A DNA stretch of 64,000 nucleotides from Actinophytocola sp963729115 (GTDB taxonomy: Bacteria > Actinomycetota > Actinomycetes > Mycobacteriales > Pseudonocardiaceae), in contig CAVSMR010000003.1 in the NCBI GenBank assembly GCA_963729115.1, positions 806,001-870,000 on the forward strand, read 5' to 3'. Within the stretch, counting starts at the first letter, position 1, and each line of letters starts with the position of its first letter. The position numbers were made by a program, and so were the translations under genes. Below the pieces are notes generated by a model. The model saw only the letters and a list, made by a program, of their open reading frames with translations. It was not told the origin of the DNA and did no database searches. Of this stretch, positions 8,440-17,138 are shown in pieces.

Positions 8440-11400
8440 AGCCGGATGAGCGCGCGTTTCAGGCCGAGATCGTCGCCTGGCTGGTCAACTCGGGTGGGTA
8501 CGAGCAGATTGGCGACTATGATTTCGACCGGGAGACTGGGCTCGATTTTGGTGCGACGCTGCAGTTCATCGGCGCTACCCAGACCGAGCAGTGGGACGAA
8601 CTGGTCGTGAAGTATGGCGGAGTGGGGGCCGCGCAGCGTGGATTCAAGGATCGGCTTGTCAAGGAACTGGACCTACGAGGGACCGTGGACGTGCTGCGGC
8701 GCGGGGTTGTTGACCGGGGTGTCACGATTAGGCTCGCCTACTTCAAGCCGGCGAGTGGGGTGACGCCGGAACTTGTTGCGCGGTATGACAAGAACGTCCT
8801 CGCCGTCGTTCCAGAATTCCGGTACGACCAAAGTAACGAGAACCGGTCCGACCTCGCGTTGCTGGTCAACGGGTTGCCGGTGGTGACGGCCGAGTTGAAG
8901 AACGCGTTGACCGGATCGGGGATCGACGACGCCAAGGCGCAGTACCGGAGCGACCGCGACCCGAACAACGTGACGCTCGCCCGGCGGTGCGTGGTGCATT
9001 TCGCGGTGGACACCGAGCGGGTGGCGATGACCACCAAGCTGGCCGGGGCGAGGACGCGGTTCCTTCCGTTCGACCGGGGGCACGACAGGGCCGCAGGTAA
9101 CCCGCCCAATCCGAACGGGCATCGCACCGCCTACTTGTGGGAGCGGGTCTGGCAACGCGACGCCTGGCTGGACCTGCTGCAACGGTTCGTACACGTGGAG
9201 AAGCTGCCGAGGGGCAGTAGGCGCGAACGGAACATGATCTTCCCGCGGTTTCACCAGTGGGACGCGGTGCGCAAGCTCGAAGCAGCGGCCAGGACGGAGG
9301 GGCCGGGGCACGATTACCTGATCCAGCATTCCGCCGGGTCCGGGAAGTCCAACACGATCGGCTGGCTCGCGCACCGGCTGTCCACGGTGCACAGTACGGA
9401 TGACCGGCCGGTGTTCGACAAGATCGTGGTAATCACTGACCGGCGGGTGCTCGACCGGCAGTTACAGGAGACCATCTACCAGTTCGAGCACCAGTTCGGG
9501 CTCGTGGAGAAGATCGACACTGACTCTGCGCAGCTCGGGGCCGCGCTCGCCGGGCGGCAGGCTCGGATCATCATCACCACGCTGCAGAAGTTCCCCGTCG
9601 TGGTCGAGCAAGGCATGCGGCTGCCGGACCGGAACTACGCGGTCATCGTGGATGAGGCGCACTCGTCGCAGACTGGGGAGTCTGCCACCAAGCTCAAAGC
9701 GCTGCTCGGCGCGGGGGAACCGGAGCAGACCGACGATCCGGTCGGGGACACACTGGCCGCGCTGGCGAAGGCGCGTGGCAAGCAGCCGAACATCTCCTTC
9801 TTCGCGTTTACCGCGACGCCGAAGGGTCGCACGCTGGAGATGTTCGGCAGGCGCAACCCGGCCACCAAACGGTACGAGGCGTTCCACCTGTACTCGATGC
9901 GGCAGGCCATCGAGGAGAAGTTCATCCTCGACGTGCTCGCCAACTACGTCACCTACCAGACCTACTGGAACATCGAGAAGAAGGTCCGCGACGACCCGGC
10001 GTACGACCCGAAGAAAGCCGGCGCCGCCATCGCCCGGTTCGTCAGCCTGCACGAGTCGAACCTGGCGCAGAAAGCCGAGGTGATCATCGAGCACTTCCGT
10101 CGGCACGTGAAGCACAAGATCGGCGGCCGGGCAAAGGCCATGGTGGTCACCTCCTCCCGCGAGCACGCCGTCCGCTACACAATGGCACTGCGGAAGTACT
10201 GCCGTGAGAATGGATATCGGATCGGTGTGCTCGGCGCGTTTTCCGGTACCGTCGAGGTCGAGAAGGTCGACCATACGGAAAGCTCGATGAACGGCTTTCC
10301 CGAATCGCAGACCACCAAGGAGTTTGCCGGTGAGGAATGGCACGTGCTGGTGGTCGCGGAGAAGTACCAGACCGGGTTCGACCAGCCGTTGCTCTACGCG
10401 ATGTACGTGGACAAGACCCTGTCCGGCCTGGCCGCGGTGCAGACCCTGTCCCGACTCAACCGGGTCGCCGACGGGAAGGACGGCACATTCGTCCTCGATT
10501 TCCGCAACAAGACCGAGGACATTCAGAAGTCGTTCGCCGAGTGGTATACCAGCACCGTCGCGCAACCGACCGACCCGAACCTGCTGTACGACACCCGTCA
10601 CCAACTCGACCCGTACGGCGTCATCTGGCCGGACGAGGTGGAGAAGACCGTCGCGCTACTGGTCGGCAACGGGAAGAGTCATGGCCGGGTGCATGCCGCG
10701 CTCACCCCGGCCATCGACCGGTTCCACGGCCTCGACGAAGACGACCAGAACACGTTCCGGGACGCGCTCGCCCGGTTCCTGCGCACCTACTCGTTCCTTT
10801 CACAGATCGTCGAGTTCACCGATAGCAAGCTGGAAGCGGACTTCCTCTACGGAAGGGCGCTGTCCGCGTTCATCCGCCCGGCAGGCGAAACCGGGCTCGA
10901 TCTCGGCGCGGAGGTCGAGTTGACCTATCTGCGCACCGAGGAGACGTTCGCCGGGTCCATCGAACTGACCGAGGAAAGTGGCGAGGTCAGCACGATTTTC
11001 TCCGGCGCTGGAAAGCAGGGCACGGCCGAGGAGGAGCCGCTTTCCGCGATCATCGCCAAGCTGAACGAGCGGTTCAACACCGACTTCTCCGACCGTGACC
11101 GGGTGCACCTGGACGCGATGGTCGCGAACATGATCGAGCGGCCGGAGGTGCAGCGCGCCGCCGCAGCCAACACCGAGGACAACTTCCGGCTGTTCCTCGC
11201 CAAGATCTTCACTGAGGAGATCGTCAACCACGTCAACGTGTCCCAGGAGTTGAGCCTCGCGCTCATCGACAACCCGGACGCGCAGTCGATGGTGCTGGAC
11301 ACCTACCTGAAAATGGTTCAGGGCAAGGCGAAGGTGGCCTACCAGGAGCACTGCCCGATCGGTGATCTGCTTGGCCCCGACCTGGAAAGCGCGCATCTGG

Positions 11401-11948
11401 AGTACAAGGCCTCGCTGTCGGTCACCGACGAGGGCGTGCGGTACAAACCACTGGAGACCGCCAGCCTCAAGACCATCGCCGCGTTCGCCAACAGCCGCGA
11501 CGGCGGCACATTGCTCATCGGAGTCCACGACAGCGGCGTCCCGGTCGGGCTGGAACCGGAATTCGCGAAACTGCGCAAGCCGGGCAAGGACGATGCCGAC
11601 CTATTCGGGCTGCACCTCAACAACCTCATCGTAGAGTCAATGGGTGCCGCGCTTGCCGCCAACGTCGGCCGGCAAGTGCACGTCATAGACGGCAAGTACG
11701 TCTGTCGGATACACGTCCACCCGTCCGGCTTCCCGGTCGATGCCCGCGTGACCATCGAGAAGAGCGGCCAGCAGCGCAAGGAGACCAAGTTCTACGTGCG
11801 TCCGGAAATTCCACCCGCGCCCTCGACGAGCCCGAAAAGGCCAAATCCGTCCTGTCCCGCTGGCCAACCAGCTAACAACGGCAGCCTAAGACTCGCGACC
11901 CGCCAACCAAGCAGCATTCGGCTCGAGTGCTGCATCGGTACGTCGTGA
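8436..11948 (+). CDS. hsdR: Type I restriction endonuclease HsdR with C-terminal AlbA_2-like domain
   Basis: HsdR cuts unmethylated DNA after ATP-driven translocation. The N-terminal nuclease has D139 and the E153-L-K155 motif (NRSDLALLVNG...TAELKN). The SF2 motor has Walker A HSAGSGKS (298-305), DEAH (406-409) and FTATPKG (about 458-464). Past the helical domain, residues ~976-1125 read LEYKASLSVTDEG, GGTLLIGVHDSGVPVGLE and KFYVR, matching the AlbA_2 (Schlafen AlbA_2/divergent AAA-4) fold, an unusual addition. The last ~48 codons are out of frame: restoring one base near 11803 gives GNSTRALDEPEKAKS and a stop at 11875. It is co-transcribed with hsdS (ATGA overlap). Confidence 0.9.
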   Translation: MKPDERAFQAEIVAWLVNSGGYEQIGDYDFDRETGLDFGATLQFIGATQTEQWDELVVKYGGVGAAQRGFKDRLVKELDLRGTVDVLRRGVVDRGVTIRLAYFKPASGVTPELVARYDKNVLAVVPEFRYDQSNENRSDLALLVNGLPVVTAELKNALTGSGIDDAKAQYRSDRDPNNVTLARRCVVHFAVDTERVAMTTKLAGARTRFLPFDRGHDRAAGNPPNPNGHRTAYLWERVWQRDAWLDLLQRFVHVEKLPRGSRRERNMIFPRFHQWDAVRKLEAAARTEGPGHDYLIQHSAGSGKSNTIGWLAHRLSTVHSTDDRPVFDKIVVITDRRVLDRQLQETIYQFEHQFGLVEKIDTDSAQLGAALAGRQARIIITTLQKFPVVVEQGMRLPDRNYAVIVDEAHSSQTGESATKLKALLGAGEPEQTDDPVGDTLAALAKARGKQPNISFFAFTATPKGRTLEMFGRRNPATKRYEAFHLYSMRQAIEEKFILDVLANYVTYQTYWNIEKKVRDDPAYDPKKAGAAIARFVSLHESNLAQKAEVIIEHFRRHVKHKIGGRAKAMVVTSSREHAVRYTMALRKYCRENGYRIGVLGAFSGTVEVEKVDHTESSMNGFPESQTTKEFAGEEWHVLVVAEKYQTGFDQPLLYAMYVDKTLSGLAAVQTLSRLNRVADGKDGTFVLDFRNKTEDIQKSFAEWYTSTVAQPTDPNLLYDTRHQLDPYGVIWPDEVEKTVALLVGNGKSHGRVHAALTPAIDRFHGLDEDDQNTFRDALARFLRTYSFLSQIVEFTDSKLEADFLYGRALSAFIRPAGETGLDLGAEVELTYLRTEETFAGSIELTEESGEVSTIFSGAGKQGTAEEEPLSAIIAKLNERFNTDFSDRDRVHLDAMVANMIERPEVQRAAAANTEDNFRLFLAKIFTEEIVNHVNVSQELSLALIDNPDAQSMVLDTYLKMVQGKAKVAYQEHCPIGDLLGPDLESAHLEYKASLSVTDEGVRYKPLETASLKTIAAFANSRDGGTLLIGVHDSGVPVGLEPEFAKLRKPGKDDADLFGLHLNNLIVESMGAALAANVGRQVHVIDGKYVCRIHVHPSGFPVDARVTIEKSGQQRKETKFYVRPEIPPAPSTSPKRPNPSCPAGQPANNGSLRLATRQPSSIRLECCIGTS

Positions 11949-12024
11949 CGGTGCCCGGTCGCGTGACGGTCCAACATTCGATCCAGAGCGCATCGGCCGA
12001 CTCGTACACTGTCGAGCGGGCAGG

Positions 12025-12942
12025 ATGGTTCCGTCTGGCTACGCTGATTTCGTGGCGACGAATGGGCTTGGCCTTCCAGGGCGTGGTGTCCGGCTGCCGT
12101 CGCCTCTCATGGAGCTGGAAGATGATCGTTTGGTTCGTCTAGGTGTTCGGCTGTATCTGAAGCGTGACGATCTCATCCATCCCGAGGTGCCGGGTAACAA
12201 GTGGCGCAAGCTTGGGCCCAACGTTGTCGCGGCCAAGGCACAGGGTCACGATCGTTTGCTCACGTTCGGCGGGGCGTTCTCGAACCACCTGCGCGCGGTT
12301 GCTGCCGCTGGCCGCTTCTCCGGTCTCGCGACCGTCGGTGTCGTCCGTGGTGAGGAGCATCTGCCGCTCAACGAGTCGTTGGCGACTGCCGCGCGGTGGG
12401 GCATGACGCTGACCTACCTGGATCGAGGCGCGTACCGACGTAAGACCGAGCCCGGCGTACTGGCGCGGCTCCTCGACGAGTTCGGCCCGTGCTTTGTCGT
12501 GCCGGAGGGTGGCAGCAATGCGTACGGCGTGCGGGGATGCGCCGAGCTTCCTGCGGAAGTCGACATCGACTTCGACGTGATCAGCTGCGCCTGTGGCACG
12601 GGCGGCACCCTTGCCGGTATCGCGGCCGGTCTTCGACGGAATAAGCAGCGCGCGATCGGTTTTGCCGTGCTGAAGGGCGGGCGTTTCCTGGATGACGAAG
12701 TGCGCCGGCTACAAGCCGAAGCGTTTGAGTCGGTCACGAGAACTGGTCCATCGATTACGACTTCCATTTCGGTGGCTACGCCAAGCGGAACTCTAACTCG
12801 ATGAGTTCATCGCCGACTTCAGCTCCCGTCATGGAATCACCCTCGACTGGGTGTACGAAGCCAAGATGATGTTCGGTCTCTTCACGCGGATCGCAGAGGG
12901 TGCCTTCGCCCGGGGACTACTATTGTGGCGGTTCTTAGCTAA
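12025..12942 (+). pseudogene. D-cysteine desulfhydrase / ACC deaminase family, frameshifted 3' part
   Basis: A PLP fold-type II enzyme of the D-cysteine desulfhydrase/1-aminocyclopropane-1-carboxylate deaminase family. The first 240 codons are intact and typical: LYLKRDDLIHPEVPGNKWRKL (with the PLP Lys in GNKWRK), TFGGAFSNHLRAVAAAG, and CGTGGTLAGI as the phosphate-binding loop. The 3' part is split by three apparent one-base losses (near 12734, 12796 and 12915). Restoring them yields HENWSIDYDFHFGGYAKRN, LDEFIADFSSRHGITLDW, YEAKMMFGLFTRIAEGAFA and a stop at 12940-12942. As written the protein ends at 12804 with a wrong tail. It stands alone and converges on the minus-strand regulator gene. 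Confidence 0.82.
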
Positions 12943-12946
12943 CGGC

Positions 12947-13969
12947 TCAGACCTTGTCGTGATAGGCGCGTTGCACGCTCTTCGACGTGTTCGCCTCGCA
13001 CCAGGTCATCGTCCACTCGCCGCTGTTGACTTTGAAGTCCCGGCCGAAGCCGAGCCACATCCCGCTCATGCGCAGGCCCGCAGGCTCGACGACCAATTGC
13101 AGGGTGCCGTGGTACACGGTGCCCTTGTAGTAGCCGGTGGGTGAGGTCTGCTCGCGCCAGGTGCCCGTGGCGACAGCGTTCTCCACAGCCAGCTCTACTT
13201 TGAGCCGCGAGCCGGTCGAATGGGGGAGGCTTTGCCCGATGAGCCGGGAGCCGTGTTGCCTGAGGACCAGGTAGTGCTCGCCGGTGAACGACTTGCCGCG
13301 GCCGGTGCTGGGATAGACATATCGACTGTGCCAGATTCCCGAGATGTCGCGACCGGAGTAGACGGCAGCGCTGGATTGGTCGGTCGATTCGTCTGCGAGG
13401 GCGGAACTGGCCGACGCCAATGACAGGGCCGCGCTGAGCTTGAGCAGCAGCGAACGCCGGCTCAGGCTTGCGCCGCCGCGCTGCGCCCACGCCGCCACCA
13501 GACGAGCCACTTCCTGCACATCGACGTGCTCGAGCTGAGCCACGAAATCCTGCACAGCATGGGTGGCGTCCGCGCCGTTGAGCGCGGCCAATTGCTTGTG
13601 GTGGCGATACGCCTCGTCCGCTTCCCGGAAATCGGCGACGTCCGCGAGAAGGTCTGCGATGTGGCATTCGTACAGTTCGGCAAGCCTGCCCAGGACCTCA
13701 AGCGAGGGAGCGTGCCCGGTATTGGTCGGCCACAGCTCCCAATATGAGAAATTCTTGAATGTCTTGGGCTCGGCTGGCCACCGGTCGTTCCATTGTTCGG
13801 CTGCGTCGCGCTGGCTCCAGCCGCGCACCAGCCGGAGCGCTGTCCGCATGTTGACGTGGTAGCGCTCAGCGAAAACCTGGGCCACGTCGGCCCAGGTCTT
13901 CGATTGCGCCCGTAGTTCCGCCGACAGCTGTCGTTGTTCCTGCCGTATGCTGCGCGTCGACGTTGGCAT
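12947..13969 (-). CDS. HTH regulator with hydrophobic hinge and C-terminal beta-rich domain
   Basis: A 340-residue protein. Residues 1-110 form the actinomycete XRE-like domain recognised by KTWADVAQVFAERYHVNMRTALRLVRGWSQRDAAEQW and the following KTFKNFSYWELWP (here in parts). A twin-arginine-like hydrophobic segment SLSRRSLLLKLSAALSLASASS follows (about 174-195). The C-terminal half (210-330) is rich in Gly, Tyr and Trp with alternating strands (SGIWHSRYVYPSTGRG, YYKGTVYHGTLQLV, SGMWLGFGRDFKV), suggesting a small beta-barrel sensor. Whether it is cytoplasmic or membrane-tethered is unclear. It is divergent from the DUF5753 regulator and the radical SAM cluster. Confidence 0.72.
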   Translation of the reverse strand: MPTSTRSIRQEQRQLSAELRAQSKTWADVAQVFAERYHVNMRTALRLVRGWSQRDAAEQWNDRWPAEPKTFKNFSYWELWPTNTGHAPSLEVLGRLAELYECHIADLLADVADFREADEAYRHHKQLAALNGADATHAVQDFVAQLEHVDVQEVARLVAAWAQRGGASLSRRSLLLKLSAALSLASASSALADESTDQSSAAVYSGRDISGIWHSRYVYPSTGRGKSFTGEHYLVLRQHGSRLIGQSLPHSTGSRLKVELAVENAVATGTWREQTSPTGYYKGTVYHGTLQLVVEPAGLRMSGMWLGFGRDFKVNSGEWTMTWCEANTSKSVQRAYHDKV

Positions 13970-14356
13970 CTCGCGCTCCTAACGCTGTGTATCTGCGCGG
14001 ACGGTAGCTGACATCGATCCTCGCGCAGAATCTCCCTGTTGAACAGGGACATCTGGTAGCGCAAGATCACGGCCCCGCTGGGTGTTATCGCCGCTTGAGC
14101 TGCGGTTTCGTTGGTCATAGGCACCCAGTGCCGGGAGCCGGAGTCGCAGCGCTTCCGTCATCATTCCCCGCCTGCCGCTGTTCCTTCACGCTCACGGTGC
14201 TGGGTGTCATCCACGACCCTTCGACTTCATGTGGGAGCGCCCTCGAGATGCCTGGCCGAGCCTTTCGCCCAGTTGTTGACCAGCCGGACCGGCGCTGGCC
14301 CGGCTCCCGCACATCGCGTCGGTGTCACTCCGGCTTGACCAGGGCGGGAGTGCGTC
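13970..14356. other. Intergenic region between divergent regulators
   Basis: About 390 bp between the minus-strand HTH gene and the plus-strand DUF5753 regulator. It must contain promoters for both directions, but I cannot point to a confident -35/-10 pair, and no small gene or strong hairpin is evident. Confidence 0.4.
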
Positions 14357-15262
14357 ATGTTTGATCACGTGCCGACCGTTCGTGCCCGGCACCTCGGTTG
14401 GGAGCTGAACCGGGCGATGCAGAAGACCGGCCGGAACGCCAGCGACATGGCCGGCGAGCTGGGCTGGTCGCCGAGCAAGGTAAGCCGGGTGCTCAGCGGC
14501 AAGCGGGCGCCAAACGCGGCGGATGTGTCGGCGTTCCTTGCCTTGTGCGGGGTGACGGGCCAGCGTCGGCGCGAGCTGATGTCGTTGGCTAGTTCGGATC
14601 TCTATGCACCGTTCTGGTGGCAGGACCACGGGGGCTGTCTGCCGATCCACCGACCAGTGCTAACCAACCTCGAAGAGGCCGCGATCGCCATTACGTGTTT
14701 CGGCGGCGTGTTCGTGCCAGACCTGCTGCACACCCCGAACTACACGCGGGCGCTGTTGCGTTCCTGGCCTGCCATGCAGACCGGAGACGAGGACGAGGCC
14801 GGCGAGATCGACGAGCGTGTGGCGGAAACGACGCGGCGTCAGCACATCCTCGACCGGCCCTATGCCCCACCGACGTTGCGGGTCTTCCTGGACGAGTACT
14901 CGATATCCCGCACAGGAGCCGGCGATGAGGTCATGTCCGACCAAGCCCACCACCTGTTGCGCATGGCCGTGCGACCCAACGTGCACATTCAGGTCGTCCC
15001 AGATGCGAGTGGCATTGACGACATCAATCCGTTCACCGTCTTGGAATTCGCCGACCTCCCCTCGGTGCTCTGTCTCGAAACGCCTACCGCAGCGGCCTTC
15101 GCCGAACGCGACGAGACGATCGCCGCCTACCAGCGCGTCGTCGCCGACCTCGACCGGCGTGCGCTCGACGAGACGGCCACTCGCACGTGGCTTCGTGACA
15201 TCGCACGCCAGCGCGCCAGGGTGCCCGACGCCCGCACCGGCATCTTCGACGCAGGCGGGTGA
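14357..15262 (+). CDS. XRE-family regulator with DUF5753 domain
   Basis: A 301-residue regulator of the actinomycete XRE-DUF5753 family. The HTH lies near residues 12-62 (RNASDMAGELGWSPSKVSRVLSGKRAP in parts). The DUF5753 domain then shows FWWQDHG, FVPDLLHTPNYTRALL, ERRQHIL-type (TTRRQHILDR), LRVFLDEYSISR, HIQVVPDASG and FTVLEFADLPSVLCLETPTAA. Such proteins commonly sit beside small peptide partners or specialised metabolite genes in Streptomyces relatives. It is the first gene of the plus-strand radical SAM cluster and overlaps the next by GTGA. Confidence 0.85.
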   Translation: MFDHVPTVRARHLGWELNRAMQKTGRNASDMAGELGWSPSKVSRVLSGKRAPNAADVSAFLALCGVTGQRRRELMSLASSDLYAPFWWQDHGGCLPIHRPVLTNLEEAAIAITCFGGVFVPDLLHTPNYTRALLRSWPAMQTGDEDEAGEIDERVAETTRRQHILDRPYAPPTLRVFLDEYSISRTGAGDEVMSDQAHHLLRMAVRPNVHIQVVPDASGIDDINPFTVLEFADLPSVLCLETPTAAAFAERDETIAAYQRVVADLDRRALDETATRTWLRDIARQRARVPDARTGIFDAGG

Positions 15263-15516
15263 CGAACATGCCGAAGCTGAACCGCGCCGTCATCCGCGGC
15301 TGGCTGGAAGAACACAACTGGTCGGTGCAGCGACTCGCCCGGGAGTGCAGCGCCCTCGGCGAGGACACCTTCCCCGAAGGCACGCTCCGTAACGCGGTCA
15401 ACGGCATCGACACCATGCGAGCCGGCCGGATCCGCGTGATCTCCAAGGTCACCGCCCGCTACGGCGACGGACTCACCTACGAGCGACTCGTCGATAACAA
15501 CGCCGCGATCTCATGA
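15259..15516 (+). CDS. Small helix-turn-helix protein
   Basis: An 85-residue protein that starts at the GTG overlapping the previous stop (GTGA); an internal ATG at 15268 would remove three residues. The sequence NRAVIRGWLEEHNWSVQRLARECSALGEDTFPEGTLRNAVNG has the spacing of an XRE-type DNA-binding helix-turn-helix with nothing after it. It is probably a co-regulator expressed with the DUF5753 protein. The next gene also overlaps by ATGA, so all three are translationally coupled. Confidence 0.65.
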   Translation: MTNMPKLNRAVIRGWLEEHNWSVQRLARECSALGEDTFPEGTLRNAVNGIDTMRAGRIRVISKVTARYGDGLTYERLVDNNAAIS

Positions 15517-15722
15517 CCAGCCTGCCGAAACGAATCCCCCGAGCCCACCTGCCGCAACCCGGCCCAGCTCCGGAAGGCGGCTGGTTCGGAACGGGCGTGC
15601 AGTGGCCGACCGAGGACCTCGATATCCCCTTCCCTCGCTATCTGCGCAGCAGTGCGTTACCCGGAGGACGAGCGGGGCGTGCCCGGCTTCAGCGAGTGCT
15701 CGACGGTCTTCGTCAGCTCTAG
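15513..15722 (+). CDS. Unknown 69-residue protein
   Basis: A short Pro/Gly/Arg-rich reading frame coupled by ATGA to the small HTH gene. No domain is recognised. The segment WFGTGVQWPTEDLDIPFPRYL is the only part with a conserved look. It is kept because of the coupling and because 55 bp separate it from the radical SAM gene. It could be a degraded remnant. Confidence 0.4.
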   Translation: MTSLPKRIPRAHLPQPGPAPEGGWFGTGVQWPTEDLDIPFPRYLRSSALPGGRAGRARLQRVLDGLRQL

Positions 15723-15776
15723 ATCGCGATGTGAGCCAGAGGTTGTCATGCCACAAGCTGAGAGGAGCCCGGCACC

Positions 15777-16880
15777 ATGCACGACCTGATCGCCAGCCAA
15801 TTCCTGGACGACTACCTCCTGCTGCGACCCGGCAGCGCGCACGGGATCAAGATCGGCTCACGCCGGCATCGTGAACTGGTGCAGGCCGCGGGCGACCGGT
15901 GTCCGACGTGGCTGGTCGACGCCACGCGGCGTCGTTGGCCCGACCTGAACGTGGCCGACCAGCGAACCGACCGGGCGGTCCTCGTGCGCACCGTCTCTCC
16001 GTTCGGATACGGCCGCGCGTCCTACGAGCTGAACCTGGGCTGCAACTACGACTGCGAGCACTGCTACCTGGGCCTGAAGAGGTTCGAGGGCCTGTCCTGG
16101 CCCGACCGTGAACGGCTGCTGCACATCATGCGCGATGCCGGGGTGCTGTGGTTGCAGCTCACCGGCGGCGAACCGCTGATCGACAAGCTGTTCGGTGACG
16201 TGTACCGGCTTGCGTTCGAGCTGGGCATGATGCTGTCGATCTCGTCGAACGGCTCCCGGCTACACAACCCGGCGATCCTCGAGCTGCTGACCACGCTGCG
16301 CCCATACCGGCTGACGATCAGCGTCTACGGCGCGACCGCCGAGAGCTACGACGGGCTGACCCGCCGCCGCGGCTCGTTCGACAAGTTCATGCGGGGCATG
16401 ACCGCCGCGAACGAGGCCGGCCTGCCGATGAACCTCAACCTGATCGTCACCAACACCAACGCGCACGAGGTCGACGACATGAAGGCGCTGGCCGAGCGGT
16501 TCGGTCTGCCCTACCACGTGTTCTCCAACATGTCCCCGACGATCTACGGCGGCGCCGAGTCGCTGCCCGCGCAGTCGCAGGAGTACCTGCGCAAGCGCAA
16601 GCCGTTCACCGGATGCTCTGCCGGGCACACGTTCTTCCACGTCGACCCGCACGGCATGGCCAGCATCTGCAAGGTCGGCCGCGACCCGCAGATCCCACTC
16701 ATGGAAGAGGGCGTCGAGGGGCTGACCCGCCTCGGCGGGATCGCCGACAAGCTCTTGCTGCGCCAAGGCGGCTGCACCGGCTGCCAGCTGCAAGGCACCT
16801 GCGGAACCTGCATGCCGCTCGTGACGCTCTACCGCAAGGCCAAGGCACCCCTGTCCGCCTACTGCCAACACGGCTCCTGA
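15777..16880 (+). CDS. Radical SAM/SPASM peptide maturase
   Basis: A 367-residue radical SAM enzyme. The N-terminal ~80 residues precede the [4Fe-4S] motif C89-x3-C93-x2-C96 (LNLGCNYDCEHCYLG). The SAM-binding GGE-type motif is LTGGEPL (128-134), and the TIM-barrel strands SISSNGS and TISVYGA follow. The C-terminal SPASM region has seven cysteines (280, 298, 333, 336, 342, 345, 363), including C-x2-C-x5-C-x2-C, enough for auxiliary clusters. SPASM enzymes crosslink or otherwise alter ribosomal peptides. Forty-seven bases downstream lies a 43-codon Cys-containing gene, its likely substrate. A clear GAGAGGAG lies nine bases before the ATG. The exact chemistry is unknown. Confidence 0.88.
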   Translation: MHDLIASQFLDDYLLLRPGSAHGIKIGSRRHRELVQAAGDRCPTWLVDATRRRWPDLNVADQRTDRAVLVRTVSPFGYGRASYELNLGCNYDCEHCYLGLKRFEGLSWPDRERLLHIMRDAGVLWLQLTGGEPLIDKLFGDVYRLAFELGMMLSISSNGSRLHNPAILELLTTLRPYRLTISVYGATAESYDGLTRRRGSFDKFMRGMTAANEAGLPMNLNLIVTNTNAHEVDDMKALAERFGLPYHVFSNMSPTIYGGAESLPAQSQEYLRKRKPFTGCSAGHTFFHVDPHGMASICKVGRDPQIPLMEEGVEGLTRLGGIADKLLLRQGGCTGCQLQGTCGTCMPLVTLYRKAKAPLSAYCQHGS

Positions 16881-16897
16881 CGTCCCCGACCACCCAG

Positions 16898-16913
16898 TCC
16901 GAACGAGTTCGGA
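16898..16913. promoter_or_regulatory. Palindrome directly before the precursor gene ribosome site
   Basis: TCCGAAC-GA-GTTCGGA, a perfect 7-bp inverted repeat with a 2-base centre. Its last base is the first A of the AAGGAGG ribosome site of the small peptide gene. It could be a regulator half-site pair or an mRNA stem that sets the ratio of maturase to precursor. Confidence 0.45.
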
Positions 16914-16927
16914 AGGAGGTGATCACG

Positions 16928-17059
16928 GTGACCACTGTCCTCCTGGAACTCAAGCCCCCGGCGACGGAAAGCGACAAGCTGGAGTTCGTCGAAGACCTCG
17001 ACGTGCTGGTCGAGTCGTCCAAGTGCAGCTGCAACGCAGGCGATGACAATCCGTACTGA
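16928..17059 (+). CDS. Candidate RiPP precursor peptide (43 residues)
   Basis: A short gene with a near-perfect ribosome site: AAGGAGG (16913-16919) followed by TGATCACG, eight bases before the GTG at 16928, so the match to the 16S 3' end extends past the core. The product has a leader-like acidic N-terminal part (VLLELKPPATESDKLEF, then VEDLDVLVESS) and a short tail KCSCNAGDDNPY with its only two cysteines at 33 and 35. Size, polarity and placement after a radical SAM/SPASM gene are those of a ribosomal peptide precursor; the cleavage point and modification are not visible. The 3' end is partly duplicated: ACAATCCGTACTG (17046-17058) and ACAACCCGTACTG (17059-17071). Confidence 0.75.
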   Translation: MTTVLLELKPPATESDKLEFVEDLDVLVESSKCSCNAGDDNPY

Positions 17060-17138
17060 CAACCCGTACTGACCCCGATGGGTGGGCACCGGCGTGTCCG
17101 TACGCCGGTGTCCACCGAGCGGTTCTAGCCTCGCCGTC

